Assembly (NCBI GenBank): GCA_964606975.1
Contig: CAZSGY010000023.1
Location: 1-31,051, forward strand
Reading direction: 5' to 3'
Length of the DNA stretch: 31,051 nt
DNA from: UBA8517 sp964606975
GTDB taxonomy: Bacteria > Patescibacteriota > Microgenomatia > UBA8517
Below, one piece after another: positions 22,583-29,212 of this stretch (within the stretch, counting starts at the first letter, position 1; each line of letters opens with the position of its first letter). A program made the position numbers and the translations under genes. Below the pieces are notes generated by a model, which worked only from the letters and a program-made list of their open reading frames with translations, made no database searches and had not been told where the DNA came from.

Positions 22583-23029
22583 TTAAACCTTATTGGGTAC
22601 AATACTCTCGACGGCGCTACGTATGAAGCCCATTTTTTTACTGACTTCGTCATTAATTTCCCGGGCAAAATATTCGTCAAGACTACTGCTTAACAAAGTG
22701 CACAGTCTTTCATCGGTAAGGTCGTTATTTTTAATCACAAACAACTCACAAACTGCTTTCTTGAGATTGTCGAATAACATCGTAGAACCGGCTTGATATT
22801 GGGAAACCACCCTATCCAGCACTATTACTGTCATGTGGCTCCGGACATCAATATCCATCGGTGAGGCCGTATACGGTCTTTCCAGCTTTTGGTCAATTAA
22901 ATCAGAGGCAAAATTAGTTGCCCTGCTAAAAACCAGAAACTTTTCGTCTTCATTTAGATTCTCAGCCGACTGAAGTTTTTTGCCAATAGCCTCAAAATCG
23001 ATTCGTGCCTCATGCTCCAAAGTTCCCAT
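22583..23029 (-). CDS. Hypothetical protein, 148 aa, helical
   Basis: I do not recognise this gene. The 148-aa product is acidic and looks mainly alpha-helical, with heptad-like stretches (SAENLNEDEKFLVFSRATNF, residues 21-40) and no membrane segment, signal peptide or Cys/His motif. TATAAT on the minus strand (23040-23045) ends 10 nt before the ATG, in line with the promoter style of the neighbouring genes, which supports real expression. It lies between rpmG and a candidate structured RNA. Confidence 0.7.
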   Translation of the reverse strand: MGTLEHEARIDFEAIGKKLQSAENLNEDEKFLVFSRATNFASDLIDQKLERPYTASPMDIDVRSHMTVIVLDRVVSQYQAGSTMLFDNLKKAVCELFVIKNNDLTDERLCTLLSSSLDEYFAREINDEVSKKMGFIRSAVESIVPNKV

Positions 23030-23073
23030 AATTGTGAAGATTATACACTATGAAGGTAACTTAAAGGTATTTC

Positions 23074-23179
23074 GGGCACGGGAGAACATAGATAAAATTC
23101 AAAAAATATCCCTTGCAGGATAAGGTCATTTTTGAAAAATTATCTAGGTGTTCTCCCAGGTTGCGTTGTGCCCTTTTTT
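23074..23179 (+). ncRNA. Candidate rod-shaped structured RNA ending in U6 (or MITE-like inverted repeat)
   Basis: Five nested helices fold about 100 nt into a rod: GGGCAC/GUGCCC (23074-23079 with 23168-23173), GGGAGAACA/UGUUCUCCC (23080-23088 with 23149-23157), AGAUAA/UUAUCU (23090-23095 with 23140-23145), UUCAAAAA/UUUUUGAA (23098-23105 with 23129-23136) and UAUCC/GGAUA (23107-23111 with 23118-23122). An unpaired 10-nt AGGUUGCGUU bulge interrupts the 3' side. The closing stem is followed by TTTTTT on the plus strand only, fitting an RNA with an intrinsic terminator. No clear promoter is seen; a weak TTGTGA-18-TAACTT is possible. It does not match SRP or tmRNA by eye; a decayed MITE is the alternative. 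Confidence 0.5.
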
Positions 23180-23207
23180 AGACTAGCTATTTATTAAAAG
23201 AAAACTT

Positions 23208-23414
23208 TTAAAATTTGTGCCGAATATTCGGTTTAGAACAAGAACTGGTGTGTATTTTTATAGGCGCTGGCGGCCCCTGGATTTTGACAGGAATCACCTT
23301 CCTCAAGTTGTAATCAACCTGAAGCTGCCATACACTGCCGTCTATATCGGTGAATACATCACCGATACGTCTTCCCGACCAACTTACTCTGGGTCTTTCG
23401 TCGTTTGTAGACAT
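23208..23414 (-). CDS. Small hypothetical protein, 68 aa, with strong Shine-Dalgarno
   Basis: I do not recognise this product. It is 68 aa, with a beta-like stretch RIGDVFTDIDGSVWQLQVDY (residues 16-35) and a basic C-terminus with one Cys. No signal peptide or membrane segment is visible. A clear GGGAGG lies 7 nt before the ATG, the best ribosome binding site in the window and unlike the predicted leaderless genes around it, which supports translation. TATAGG about 45 nt upstream could be its -10. Confidence 0.6.
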   Translation of the reverse strand: MSTNDERPRVSWSGRRIGDVFTDIDGSVWQLQVDYNLRKVIPVKIQGPPAPIKIHTSSCSKPNIRHKF

Positions 23415-23481
23415 TTTTTGCCTCCCTCGATGAAATGTAAATGTGCAACCTATAGTCGATAGTACTACAAACTTCTGTCTT

Positions 23482-23510
23482 TTTCAATATAGATTTGTTT
23501 AGAGTATAAT
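23482..23510 (+). promoter_or_regulatory. tRNA-Trp promoter, TTTCAA-17-TATAAT
   Basis: TTTCAA (23482-23487), 17 bp and TATAAT (23505-23510) end 10 nt before the tRNA 5' end. It would drive both tRNA-Trp and the ORF that begins 1 nt after it. Confidence 0.55.
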
Positions 23511-23520
23511 ATGAGCACTT

Positions 23521-23594
23521 AGGGGCGTAGTTAAACGGCAGAACAGCGGTCTCCAAAACCGTTAATGGGGGTTCAATTCCCTCCGCCCCTGCCA
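23521..23594 (+). tRNA. tRNA-Trp(CCA) with encoded CCA tail
   Basis: A 74-nt gene: acceptor AGGGGCG/CGCCCCT, anticodon loop CTCCAAA (anticodon CCA) in stem AGCGGT/ACCGTT, T-arm GGGGG-TTCAATT-CCCTC with one G-T-type pair, discriminator G, then genomic CCA at 23592-23594. It is the only one of the four tRNAs here with an encoded CCA. A start codon follows at 23596. Confidence 0.95.
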
Positions 23595-23595
23595 A

Positions 23596-23937
23596 ATGGA
23601 AAAAATAGGCAATCCGGAAGTTACTGAGGGTAAAAGAATTCGTTTTCTGAATGTGGCAAACGAAGGAAGTAAATATTTCTCATTTGTGGCCTGTCCGACA
23701 CCTTCTTCTGTGGTCATCCCCTATGCGTGGGTCGACAACCTCAGTGAAATTACTCATAGCGAAATTTTTGGCATGGCAGTATCCGATTTCGGCTTTAACG
23801 AAAAATTTGAACCGATCGGAGGCGGTGTAATAAACACCAAAACCTGTGAACTTCTCGACTCCATTCACTACGGCGGAGTCGACAATCCTTCAATAGAAAG
23901 GGCAGTCATGCATAAGTCTCATTGCGAATCTTTCTAA
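23596..23937 (+). CDS. Hypothetical protein, 113 aa, starting 1 nt after tRNA-Trp
   Basis: Unrecognised protein of 113 aa. It looks globular (YFSFVACPTPSSVVIPYAW, residues 27-45; GMAVSDFGFNEKFEPIGGG) with several Cys and His but no clear metal motif. Its ATG begins one base after the encoded CCA of tRNA-Trp, so there is no room for a promoter or a ribosome binding site: the mRNA must be co-transcribed with the tRNA and would become leaderless once the tRNA 3' end is cut. The 3' end overlaps the convergent ATP-grasp gene by 4 nt. Coding status rests on protein-like composition and the intact frame. Confidence 0.6.
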   Translation: MEKIGNPEVTEGKRIRFLNVANEGSKYFSFVACPTPSSVVIPYAWVDNLSEITHSEIFGMAVSDFGFNEKFEPIGGGVINTKTCELLDSIHYGGVDNPSIERAVMHKSHCESF

Positions 23938-24929
23938 ACCTTATCCCTTTTTAAACCATACCGTTTTGTAGCCAGTGAAATAATTTTCTCGATTAAATCC
24001 TTATAGCTCATGCCTGCAGTCTTGGCAGACAAAGGAAAATAAGATATAACTTTAGGATCGGGATTTATTCCGGGAAGAGTATTGATTTCTAAAAAGAACA
24101 AGTTCCCCTTTTCGTCCAGTCGGTAATCAATTCTGGCACAATCTCTGATATCTAAAAATTTGTATATGGCGATAGAGGTCTTTTCGATTTTGTCTTTCAA
24201 TTTTTTATTAATTGTTGCAGGACAATCATAGGCATCTTGAAGATTTTTCAACTTGTCCTCATAAAACCATTTAAGTTCGTAACTGGCAATTTTATTCATT
24301 CCTTTTGGTAAAAAATCAAATTTTTGCTCCACAATCGGTAAAACTTCCGGATTTTCGTTGCCCAAGATGCTAACTGTAAATTCCCTGCCGTCAATATACT
24401 CTTCGACCAATATTTCCCCTCCTATTTTTTCTTTTATCACCCTCACCCTTTCTCTCAATTCCTTTTCATTCTTTACTACATTTGCGTCCATTATTCCTTT
24501 ACTTGATCCTTCTTTGTTCGGTTTAACTATTAAAGGAAATTGAGATTGCCCGGGAACTTTTACTATACCGGCTCCTTTTAAAAGATATTTTGTATATTCT
24601 TTATCAAGCTTAATTGCATGTACTGTCGGAGATGAATGTGTGTAGGCAATTCCAAGCATTTCACAAAAAAGCGGAATCTGTGACTCCCTGGCATCTCCAC
24701 CCAACCCCTCAGCTATATTGAAAACCAAATCAATTTTATTTCTTAGCTTCTTTAACTTGATGTAGGCATTTTCATCTGCTTCAATCATCACAACATTGTG
24801 TCCCAACTCCGATAACGTCCTTTTTATTCCGCTGATAACTGAGGGGCTGTCAAATTCAATGTCTTTTTGTTTACCGGGATCTTTTGAAGGTTTTCCTTTT
24901 TTGACGTTGTAACAAAATGCGATTCTCAT
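23934..24929 (-). CDS. D-Ala-D-Ala-ligase-like ATP-grasp protein (first copy)
   Basis: A 331-aa ATP-grasp ligase of the Ddl/COG1181 group. Visible are the N-terminal LVFNIAEGLGGDARESQIP (residues 68-86) and YTHSSPTVHAIKLDKEYTK, the ATP lysine and glycine-rich loop FPLIVKPNKEGSSKG (131-145, Lys136), the base-binding VEEYIDGREFTVSI, and metal ligands RIDYR (Asp268) and FLEINTLPG (Glu281, Asn283). It lacks the GGxSxEHxVS start of genuine Ddl, so the acceptor substrate is probably not D-Ala; it more resembles the wider family of peptide or amino-acid ligases. TTGACG-17-TAAAAA ends 8 nt before the ATG. Confidence 0.82.
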   Translation of the reverse strand: MRIAFCYNVKKGKPSKDPGKQKDIEFDSPSVISGIKRTLSELGHNVVMIEADENAYIKLKKLRNKIDLVFNIAEGLGGDARESQIPLFCEMLGIAYTHSSPTVHAIKLDKEYTKYLLKGAGIVKVPGQSQFPLIVKPNKEGSSKGIMDANVVKNEKELRERVRVIKEKIGGEILVEEYIDGREFTVSILGNENPEVLPIVEQKFDFLPKGMNKIASYELKWFYEDKLKNLQDAYDCPATINKKLKDKIEKTSIAIYKFLDIRDCARIDYRLDEKGNLFFLEINTLPGINPDPKVISYFPLSAKTAGMSYKDLIEKIISLATKRYGLKRDKV

Positions 24930-24937
24930 TTTAATTT

Positions 24938-24966
24938 TTTTTATGCCCGAAGTTGCCTAACGTCAA
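24938..24966 (-). promoter_or_regulatory. Promoter of the first ATP-grasp gene, TTGACG-17-TAAAAA
   Basis: On the minus strand TTGACG (24966-24961), 17 bp and TAAAAA (24943-24938) end 8 nt before the ATG at 24929. The -35 is near consensus while the -10 is weak. Confidence 0.45.
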
Positions 24967-25023
24967 CATGCATTAATACTAACAAAGGCGGTAAGTTCTT
25001 GCTATCCCATTTTGGAGTCGGCG

Positions 25024-25686
25024 TTACCCACGTCTTTGCGAAAGAATTTTGGACACGGTATTTCGGTCAACACCCATATCCTGAAGTTTTTTCCAAGCTT
25101 CGTCAGCGGTCCTTAAATTCGGGGATTTGGTTTGATGGGCAAGCTGAACCACACGCCTTTCAAACTCTGCCTGACTGTGTTTTTCTTTAGCGTCAGAAAT
25201 TTTACTTTGGACACCCCTGCCAAGATCTGAAAGTTTCGTTTCCCTGATAATCCCATAGGCTGAAGGAACCAAAGCTATTGTATAGGGTAATTTTTCCGAG
25301 GAAATCCAAGAGCCTTGATTTTGAAGATTGTGGCTCAAAACATAGCCTGCGGTAAAACCGGAGGCAAATTTAACTGCTATAGAGGTCGATTTTCTCAAGA
25401 AGTTTTTATCATTAGCTTCAAAAGCTTCTTCAACTGCAGAAAGAGTTCCGGCTGCAAAACCTATATAAGTCGGGTTAAAAGATGTTGCAGTTTCAGGTGA
25501 ACTTGCACACGCCGAAAGTGTCAAAGGTAAAGCCAGAGCCATAGTTTTTCCTATTCTTTTGGCGTTTTCGTTAACAAATTTTTGGCTTTCCAAAGTTATC
25601 ATTTTCTCCACTTTGCTACCAAAATCAGCCGAAAACGGACTACTGTCTATCACCAAAGCTTCTTGTTCGTGTATTCTTTCTTTCAT
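25024..25686 (-). CDS. Hypothetical membrane or lipoprotein-like protein, 220 aa
   Basis: No family recognised. The notable part is KRIGKTMALALPLTLSACASSPE (residues 43 onward): a positive patch, a hydrophobic run and LSAC with Cys60, which looks exactly like a lipoprotein signal peptide, but it sits 42 residues too far inside the frame. A start at the ATG at 25602 (residue 29) would bring the Cys to position 32 and make a normal lipoprotein of 192 aa. A second weakly hydrophobic Gly/Ala-rich stretch (VKFASGFTAGYVLSHNL) and a helical, charged C-terminus follow (RTADEAWKKLQDMGVDRNTV). It starts 5 nt after the 137-aa gene, so they form a pair. Confidence 0.6.
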   Translation of the reverse strand: MKERIHEQEALVIDSSPFSADFGSKVEKMITLESQKFVNENAKRIGKTMALALPLTLSACASSPETATSFNPTYIGFAAGTLSAVEEAFEANDKNFLRKSTSIAVKFASGFTAGYVLSHNLQNQGSWISSEKLPYTIALVPSAYGIIRETKLSDLGRGVQSKISDAKEKHSQAEFERRVVQLAHQTKSPNLRTADEAWKKLQDMGVDRNTVSKILSQRRG

Positions 25687-25691
25687 AGTGT

Positions 25692-26105
25692 TTAGCGTTT
25701 GAAAATTTTCCCTAATATTCTTTGTCCGAAAGTTATCTTTTCGATTTGTACTAAATCGGATGAGCTTTGAGGAGGCTCATAGGGTCTAAATTCGGTATTT
25801 ATCTGCTCTGAACCTACGGGGATAGAGAAAAATTTTTTACCGCCTTTTTTGGTTACTTTTGGCTGCCGGTAATCGCTATCGGAAATGCTTCGTGCGCCCA
25901 CAATTTCAACCAATTCATCAACATTGTTAGAAATATTATTGGGGGTAATACCCTGCTTTAATAGTTCGTGTATGAAATCGCCCCCCTCGGCACCCAACTC
26001 CTTTTGTAGATTATAAATGCGCAAAAAAGCTTCCGCCCTGGGAGACAAGTTCCTGCGTTTTTCCGGACTATCTACGATTTCGACCCGTCGCCTTTCTGTT
26101 GTCAT
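25692..26105 (-). CDS. Hypothetical protein, 137 aa
   Basis: Unrecognised, soluble-looking protein. Residues 20-75 are helical (SPRAEAFLRIYNLQKELGAE; ELLKQGITPNNISNNVDELV) and resemble a small helical recognition domain; the C-terminal half is proline- and serine-rich, ending in the basic GQRILGKIFKR. It is the first gene of a two-gene string with the lipoprotein-like ORF. Its ATG lacks a Shine-Dalgarno; TATACA/TACAAT-like -10 sequences lie about 25-30 nt upstream. Both proteins contain a similar short phrase near a helix (GITPNNIS and GVDRNTVS), which may hint at a shared helical repeat. Confidence 0.6.
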   Translation of the reverse strand: MTTERRRVEIVDSPEKRRNLSPRAEAFLRIYNLQKELGAEGGDFIHELLKQGITPNNISNNVDELVEIVGARSISDSDYRQPKVTKKGGKKFFSIPVGSEQINTEFRPYEPPQSSSDLVQIEKITFGQRILGKIFKR

Positions 26106-26195
26106 GGGTTACATTCAAAAATGTCCTATATTGTATACCACATAGGTTGTCTTAATCAAATCAGACCCGGATAGAAGAGTGGAATCTAACGATTC

Positions 26196-26204
26196 TGTTA
26201 TAAT
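26196..26204 (+). promoter_or_regulatory. Extended -10 promoter (TGT-TATAAT) of the GHKL gene
   Basis: TGTTATAAT ends 12 nt before the first of two consecutive ATG codons at 26217 and 26220, predicting a leader of about 5 nt. Confidence 0.6.
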
Positions 26205-26216
26205 ATACGCAAATCT

Positions 26217-26666
26217 ATGATGACTGAAAATATTACATCCTTTCCAAAAGAAATCGAGACCTGTCTCGAGTATTTCCATGTCAAACTTGAAACCAGCGGT
26301 AATATTCCGGAGGAACTCAACAAAAAACCCATATCCAAGTTTTTACCGGGAATTGCGGCGGAACTTGTCGACAACTGTGTAGACAAGGGTGCCAAAACAG
26401 TTCATCTGACAGTAACCGCAAATTCCATGAGAATCGAAGACGACGTTGTCGAAAAGAATCCCGAAAAAACTCTCGATTTACTAAATAAAATAAAAACTTC
26501 CAGACGCTGGATAACGACGAAGGACAGAGAGAGGGAAAGTTCCGGTGATGCCCCGGGAGGCGGAATGGGAATTTACCAAACCATGAACATCCTAAAACTT
26601 TTTGACGGAGACTTAAACTACTACGTTCTTGACGGAAAAATTGTTGCGGAAGTTACCTGGAAATAA
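26217..26666 (+). CDS. Stand-alone GHKL (HATPase_c-like) ATP-binding protein
   Basis: A 149-aa single-domain protein of the gyrase/Hsp90/histidine-kinase/MutL fold. The N box is clear (AAELVDNCVDKGAKTV, Glu49 and Asn53) and so is the G2-type loop GGGMGIYQTMNIL (114-126). The intervening G1 region reads RIEDDVVEKNP, so the usual DxGxG lacks its glycines. No sensor, HisKA or receiver domain is present. Anti-sigma-factor kinases (SpoIIAB/RsbW type) and orphan GHKL proteins have this layout; no sigma factor is nearby, so the role is unknown. Confidence 0.75.
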   Translation: MMTENITSFPKEIETCLEYFHVKLETSGNIPEELNKKPISKFLPGIAAELVDNCVDKGAKTVHLTVTANSMRIEDDVVEKNPEKTLDLLNKIKTSRRWITTKDRERESSGDAPGGGMGIYQTMNILKLFDGDLNYYVLDGKIVAEVTWK

Positions 26667-26679
26667 CTGTAAGGAGTAT

Positions 26680-27324
26680 TTAACCCAATATCTTTACCAT
26701 ACTCAATTTCTTCGGCCAGGTTTCACCTTTCTTGGTAATCACAAACATCATTTTCTTGTCAACAATATTTTTCCCATTAATTTTATTCACATCCCACCAT
26801 CTTTTTTCAAAATCCCTAATTTTGAATCTCCTGTCTACCCCGGCAAAATGGGAATAAGAATCACAAATTCTTAAATAATTGCCTTTCTTATCGACTTTAG
26901 TAATAACAGCATAATGCCCGTTATCTTCGTCTTCATCTTCATAAAACACACCCTGCCACTCAACACCAACCGGATGTTTATATTTCTCGACAACAGTAAA
27001 AATGTCATTAATACTTCCCTGGCGTTTTCTCCAAAAAACAATTTCTTTTTTGCCCAATACGTTAGCAGCCTTGGCCAGGTCATTTATGTTAAGCCCGAAT
27101 TTCTTGATTTTCTTTTGGGCACGGATAGATCTGACTACTCCGATCTGAGAAACACTTTTTCCCAAAAATGAAAAGAGTTCGACGACAACCGCCGGGCCGC
27201 AGTGATAGCCGGAAATCTGTTTAACACGCTTCATCTCCGGAAAAGGCTTGCCCATGACATTGTCTTCCAATTTCAGGAGTGCGCGCATTAGCCTTCTGGT
27301 TTTTTTGTTTTTTTCAATTTCCAT
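26680..27324 (-). CDS. C39-like papain-fold cysteine peptidase
   Basis: A 214-aa protein with the layout of C39/papain-like peptidases: KQISGYHCGPAVVVELFSFL (residues 35-54) holds the oxyanion Gln36 and nucleophile Cys42, and NGHYAVITKVDKKGNYLRIC plus DSYSH give His137 and Asp155. There is no ABC-transporter part or membrane segment, so it is a free cytoplasmic domain. C39 peptidases usually cut double-glycine leader peptides; no such precursor is seen. Downstream of a Ddl-like ATP-grasp gene (67-nt gap) on the same strand, it is more likely a peptide-processing or transfer partner of that ligase. Confidence 0.75.
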   Translation of the reverse strand: MEIEKNKKTRRLMRALLKLEDNVMGKPFPEMKRVKQISGYHCGPAVVVELFSFLGKSVSQIGVVRSIRAQKKIKKFGLNINDLAKAANVLGKKEIVFWRKRQGSINDIFTVVEKYKHPVGVEWQGVFYEDEDEDNGHYAVITKVDKKGNYLRICDSYSHFAGVDRRFKIRDFEKRWWDVNKINGKNIVDKKMMFVITKKGETWPKKLSMVKILG

Positions 27325-27391
27325 ATAAAGTTAGCGGGATTTGATAATTGGTCTATTTTATGACCAGAATGGGGTTTTGTCCAGGCGGGTT

Positions 27392-28468
27392 TTAGACCAG
27401 GTTTTTGGCATATTTAGACAGAAGACTGGCCACGGTATCGGAAAACTCCACTCCGTGCATAGCCATGACCTCAGTCATAGGAAGGCCGCGGTCAGGGCCA
27501 AAGGCGGTGTTCGGGTTGCTATCTGTAAAGTATGGAATACCTGTGTCAGCATCGACCCTGACATCAAATTTGGCATAATCTTTGTGTTGTAAGGCTCCGA
27601 ACGCTCTTACTGCAAGTTTTGTTATCTCAAATTTATTGTTTTCATCAACAGGAATGTATTTATACGCCTTCCAGCTGTCATAAGACTCAATACTGGTAAA
27701 TTCGTGCTTGCCGTCAGGCTTGAATCCAAATTTCTTTTGAGCCATAAATACATGGCGTTTCAGGCCATCATCAAAAACCACAACAGTCACTTCCGGCCCT
27801 TCAATAAATTTCTCAACTATTACCGGAAAGTGGTAGGTGGAAATAAGCTGGTTTATCCTGAGTTTCGCAGCCCTCACGGTCTCTTTTACTGCATTATTGT
27901 TTATACCCACACTTCCCCCACCCTCATTCAGTTTACAGATGAGCGGCAACCCCAAATCTTCATCAATATTGGTGCCTGCACGGCGGATAAACTGGAAAGG
28001 AGGAGTCGGTATGTCGTGAGCCATTAGAAGTCTTTTTGTCAGATTTCTGCTATTACCGATAATAAGCCCTTCCATGCCGGCACCTGTGTAGGGAATGTTC
28101 GCCAATTCCAAAGCTGCGGGTACTGAAGGCTGAAGTTGGTCCCTACCTTTTAGTGTATCAACCAAATTTACAACCAAATCGGGTTTGTCTACCAATAAGT
28201 TGGTGTAAAAATACTGGTCCCCCGGAAGGGTTCTGACAGGGATTCCCAATTTCCGGATCTCTTCAGAAACTTCAATAGCTCTTTCCTCCACCTCGACCTC
28301 GGCTTCATATGCGGATCTGGTAGCAAAATGTTCCCGCTGAACACTTGAATAAGCTACTACTACCAATCTGAATTTCTTGAGTGCTTCCTTGTCTATGCTA
28401 AGTTTAATTTTTCCTTTAGGAAAAGTCTTCTTTATTTTAGTTTCGTCGTCGCTTTTGGTGATGGGCAT
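27392..28468 (-). CDS. D-Ala-D-Ala-ligase-like ATP-grasp protein (second copy)
   Basis: A 358-aa ATP-grasp protein of the same broad group as the one at 23934 but only distantly similar. It shows DLVVNLVDTLKGRDQLQPSV (residues 97-116), IPYTGAGMEGLIIGNSRNLT, the glycine-rich ATP loop ICKLNEGGGSVGI (177-189, Lys179), VEKFIEGPEVTVVVF, and the metal site KFDVRVD (Asp302) with YFTDSNPN, where the usual Glu is Asp316. The first 30 residues are a charged extension. It heads a string with the C39-like peptidase. TATTAT (28475-28480) ends 6 nt before the ATG. Confidence 0.8.
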   Translation of the reverse strand: MPITKSDDETKIKKTFPKGKIKLSIDKEALKKFRLVVVAYSSVQREHFATRSAYEAEVEVEERAIEVSEEIRKLGIPVRTLPGDQYFYTNLLVDKPDLVVNLVDTLKGRDQLQPSVPAALELANIPYTGAGMEGLIIGNSRNLTKRLLMAHDIPTPPFQFIRRAGTNIDEDLGLPLICKLNEGGGSVGINNNAVKETVRAAKLRINQLISTYHFPVIVEKFIEGPEVTVVVFDDGLKRHVFMAQKKFGFKPDGKHEFTSIESYDSWKAYKYIPVDENNKFEITKLAVRAFGALQHKDYAKFDVRVDADTGIPYFTDSNPNTAFGPDRGLPMTEVMAMHGVEFSDTVASLLSKYAKNLV

Positions 28469-28474
28469 AAATAA

Positions 28475-28480
28475 ATAATA
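28475..28480 (-). promoter_or_regulatory. -10 hexamer of the second ATP-grasp gene (TATTAT)
   Basis: TATTAT on the minus strand ends 6 nt before the ATG at 28468, again with leaderless spacing. The surrounding DNA is very AT-rich, so alternative -10 registers are possible. Confidence 0.4.
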
Positions 28481-28532
28481 AACTAATAATTTAATAAAAC
28501 CAATAACTTAACAAAAATACAGGCTAAAGGAA

Positions 28533-28543
28533 TGTTATATACT
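28533..28543 (+). promoter_or_regulatory. Promoter of the guanylate-kinase-like gene
   Basis: TGT-TATATA (28533-28541) and the overlapping TATACT (28538-28543) end 11 and 9 nt before the GTG start at 28553; both predict a leader of a few nt at most. Confidence 0.45.
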
Positions 28544-28552
28544 TAAGCTGAA

Positions 28553-29212
28553 GTGGAAAAAACCAAGATCGGCGTTTTGATAATAATTACCGGAGCCTCG
28601 GGTGCGGGAAAAGATGCTGTAATGGATAATTTTTTGAAAAGTCCTGATATCCGAAGGTTAAATCTTCAAAAGGTAGTCACCTGTACAGACCGCCCTCCCC
28701 GACCCGGAGAGGTTGATGGAGTAAATTACCATTTTTTAACCCCCGCCAAGCTTAAGGAATTGGATGCGAACGGAGAACTGGTTGAACCCATCACTCAAAC
28801 CGGAACCTCAAACAAGGCAACCCCAAAAAGCGAAATAGAAAGATTGCTAAACGCTGAAAATTTGGTTTGGAGGATTGACCCTTCCCGGGCAGCAGAAATA
28901 GCCTCAGGAAATTTCTTTGATCATCTTTTTCCCGAGTATGCAGCAGAAATGCAGAAACATACGTTAGTGCTTTTTATCACCGCCCCGAAAAGTGTGATTG
29001 ACGATAGACGAAAAAGCAGGGATGGCAAAAATTACAAACCATCAGAGTATGCCGCACGCGATGAACAGGAAAAACCCTACCTCGAAGTTTTACAAAAATT
29101 CGCTACCCCCATACAAAATCTTGACGGACGGCTTAACGAGGCGGTATCGGAGTCGGTAGAATCAGTCGTGGATTTTTACAATCGGATCGCAACTAGTGTT
29201 ACTTCAATCTAG
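28553..29212 (+). CDS. Divergent guanylate-kinase-like P-loop protein
   Basis: A 219-aa protein with a GTG start. The P-loop GASGAGK (14-20) and the GMP-site segment TCTDRPPRPGEVDGVNYHF (43-61) are clearly those of guanylate kinase. The next GMP-binding stretch is not: where Gmk has an EWA...NYYGT-type sequence, this protein has ELVEPITQTGTSNKATPKSE (75-94), so the tyrosine and Gly-Thr contacts are missing. The C-terminus is longer and more acidic. It may phosphorylate another nucleotide or be a second, specialised copy; I cannot call it gmk with confidence. It converges on gmd with a 14-nt overlap. Confidence 0.75.
   Translation: MEKTKIGVLIIITGASGAGKDAVMDNFLKSPDIRRLNLQKVVTCTDRPPRPGEVDGVNYHFLTPAKLKELDANGELVEPITQTGTSNKATPKSEIERLLNAENLVWRIDPSRAAEIASGNFFDHLFPEYAAEMQKHTLVLFITAPKSVIDDRRKSRDGKNYKPSEYAARDEQEKPYLEVLQKFATPIQNLDGRLNEAVSESVESVVDFYNRIATSVTSI

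Noticed and set aside
23359..23595. A 78-aa minus-strand frame starting MAGAEGIEPPLTVLETAVLP
   Set aside because: It is the antisense of tRNA-Trp plus its promoter region, another common false protein.
23934..24929. Genuine D-alanine-D-alanine ligase (ddl)
   Set aside because: The ATP-grasp core fits, but the N-terminal substrate-binding signature of Ddl is missing, so only a family-level call is justified.
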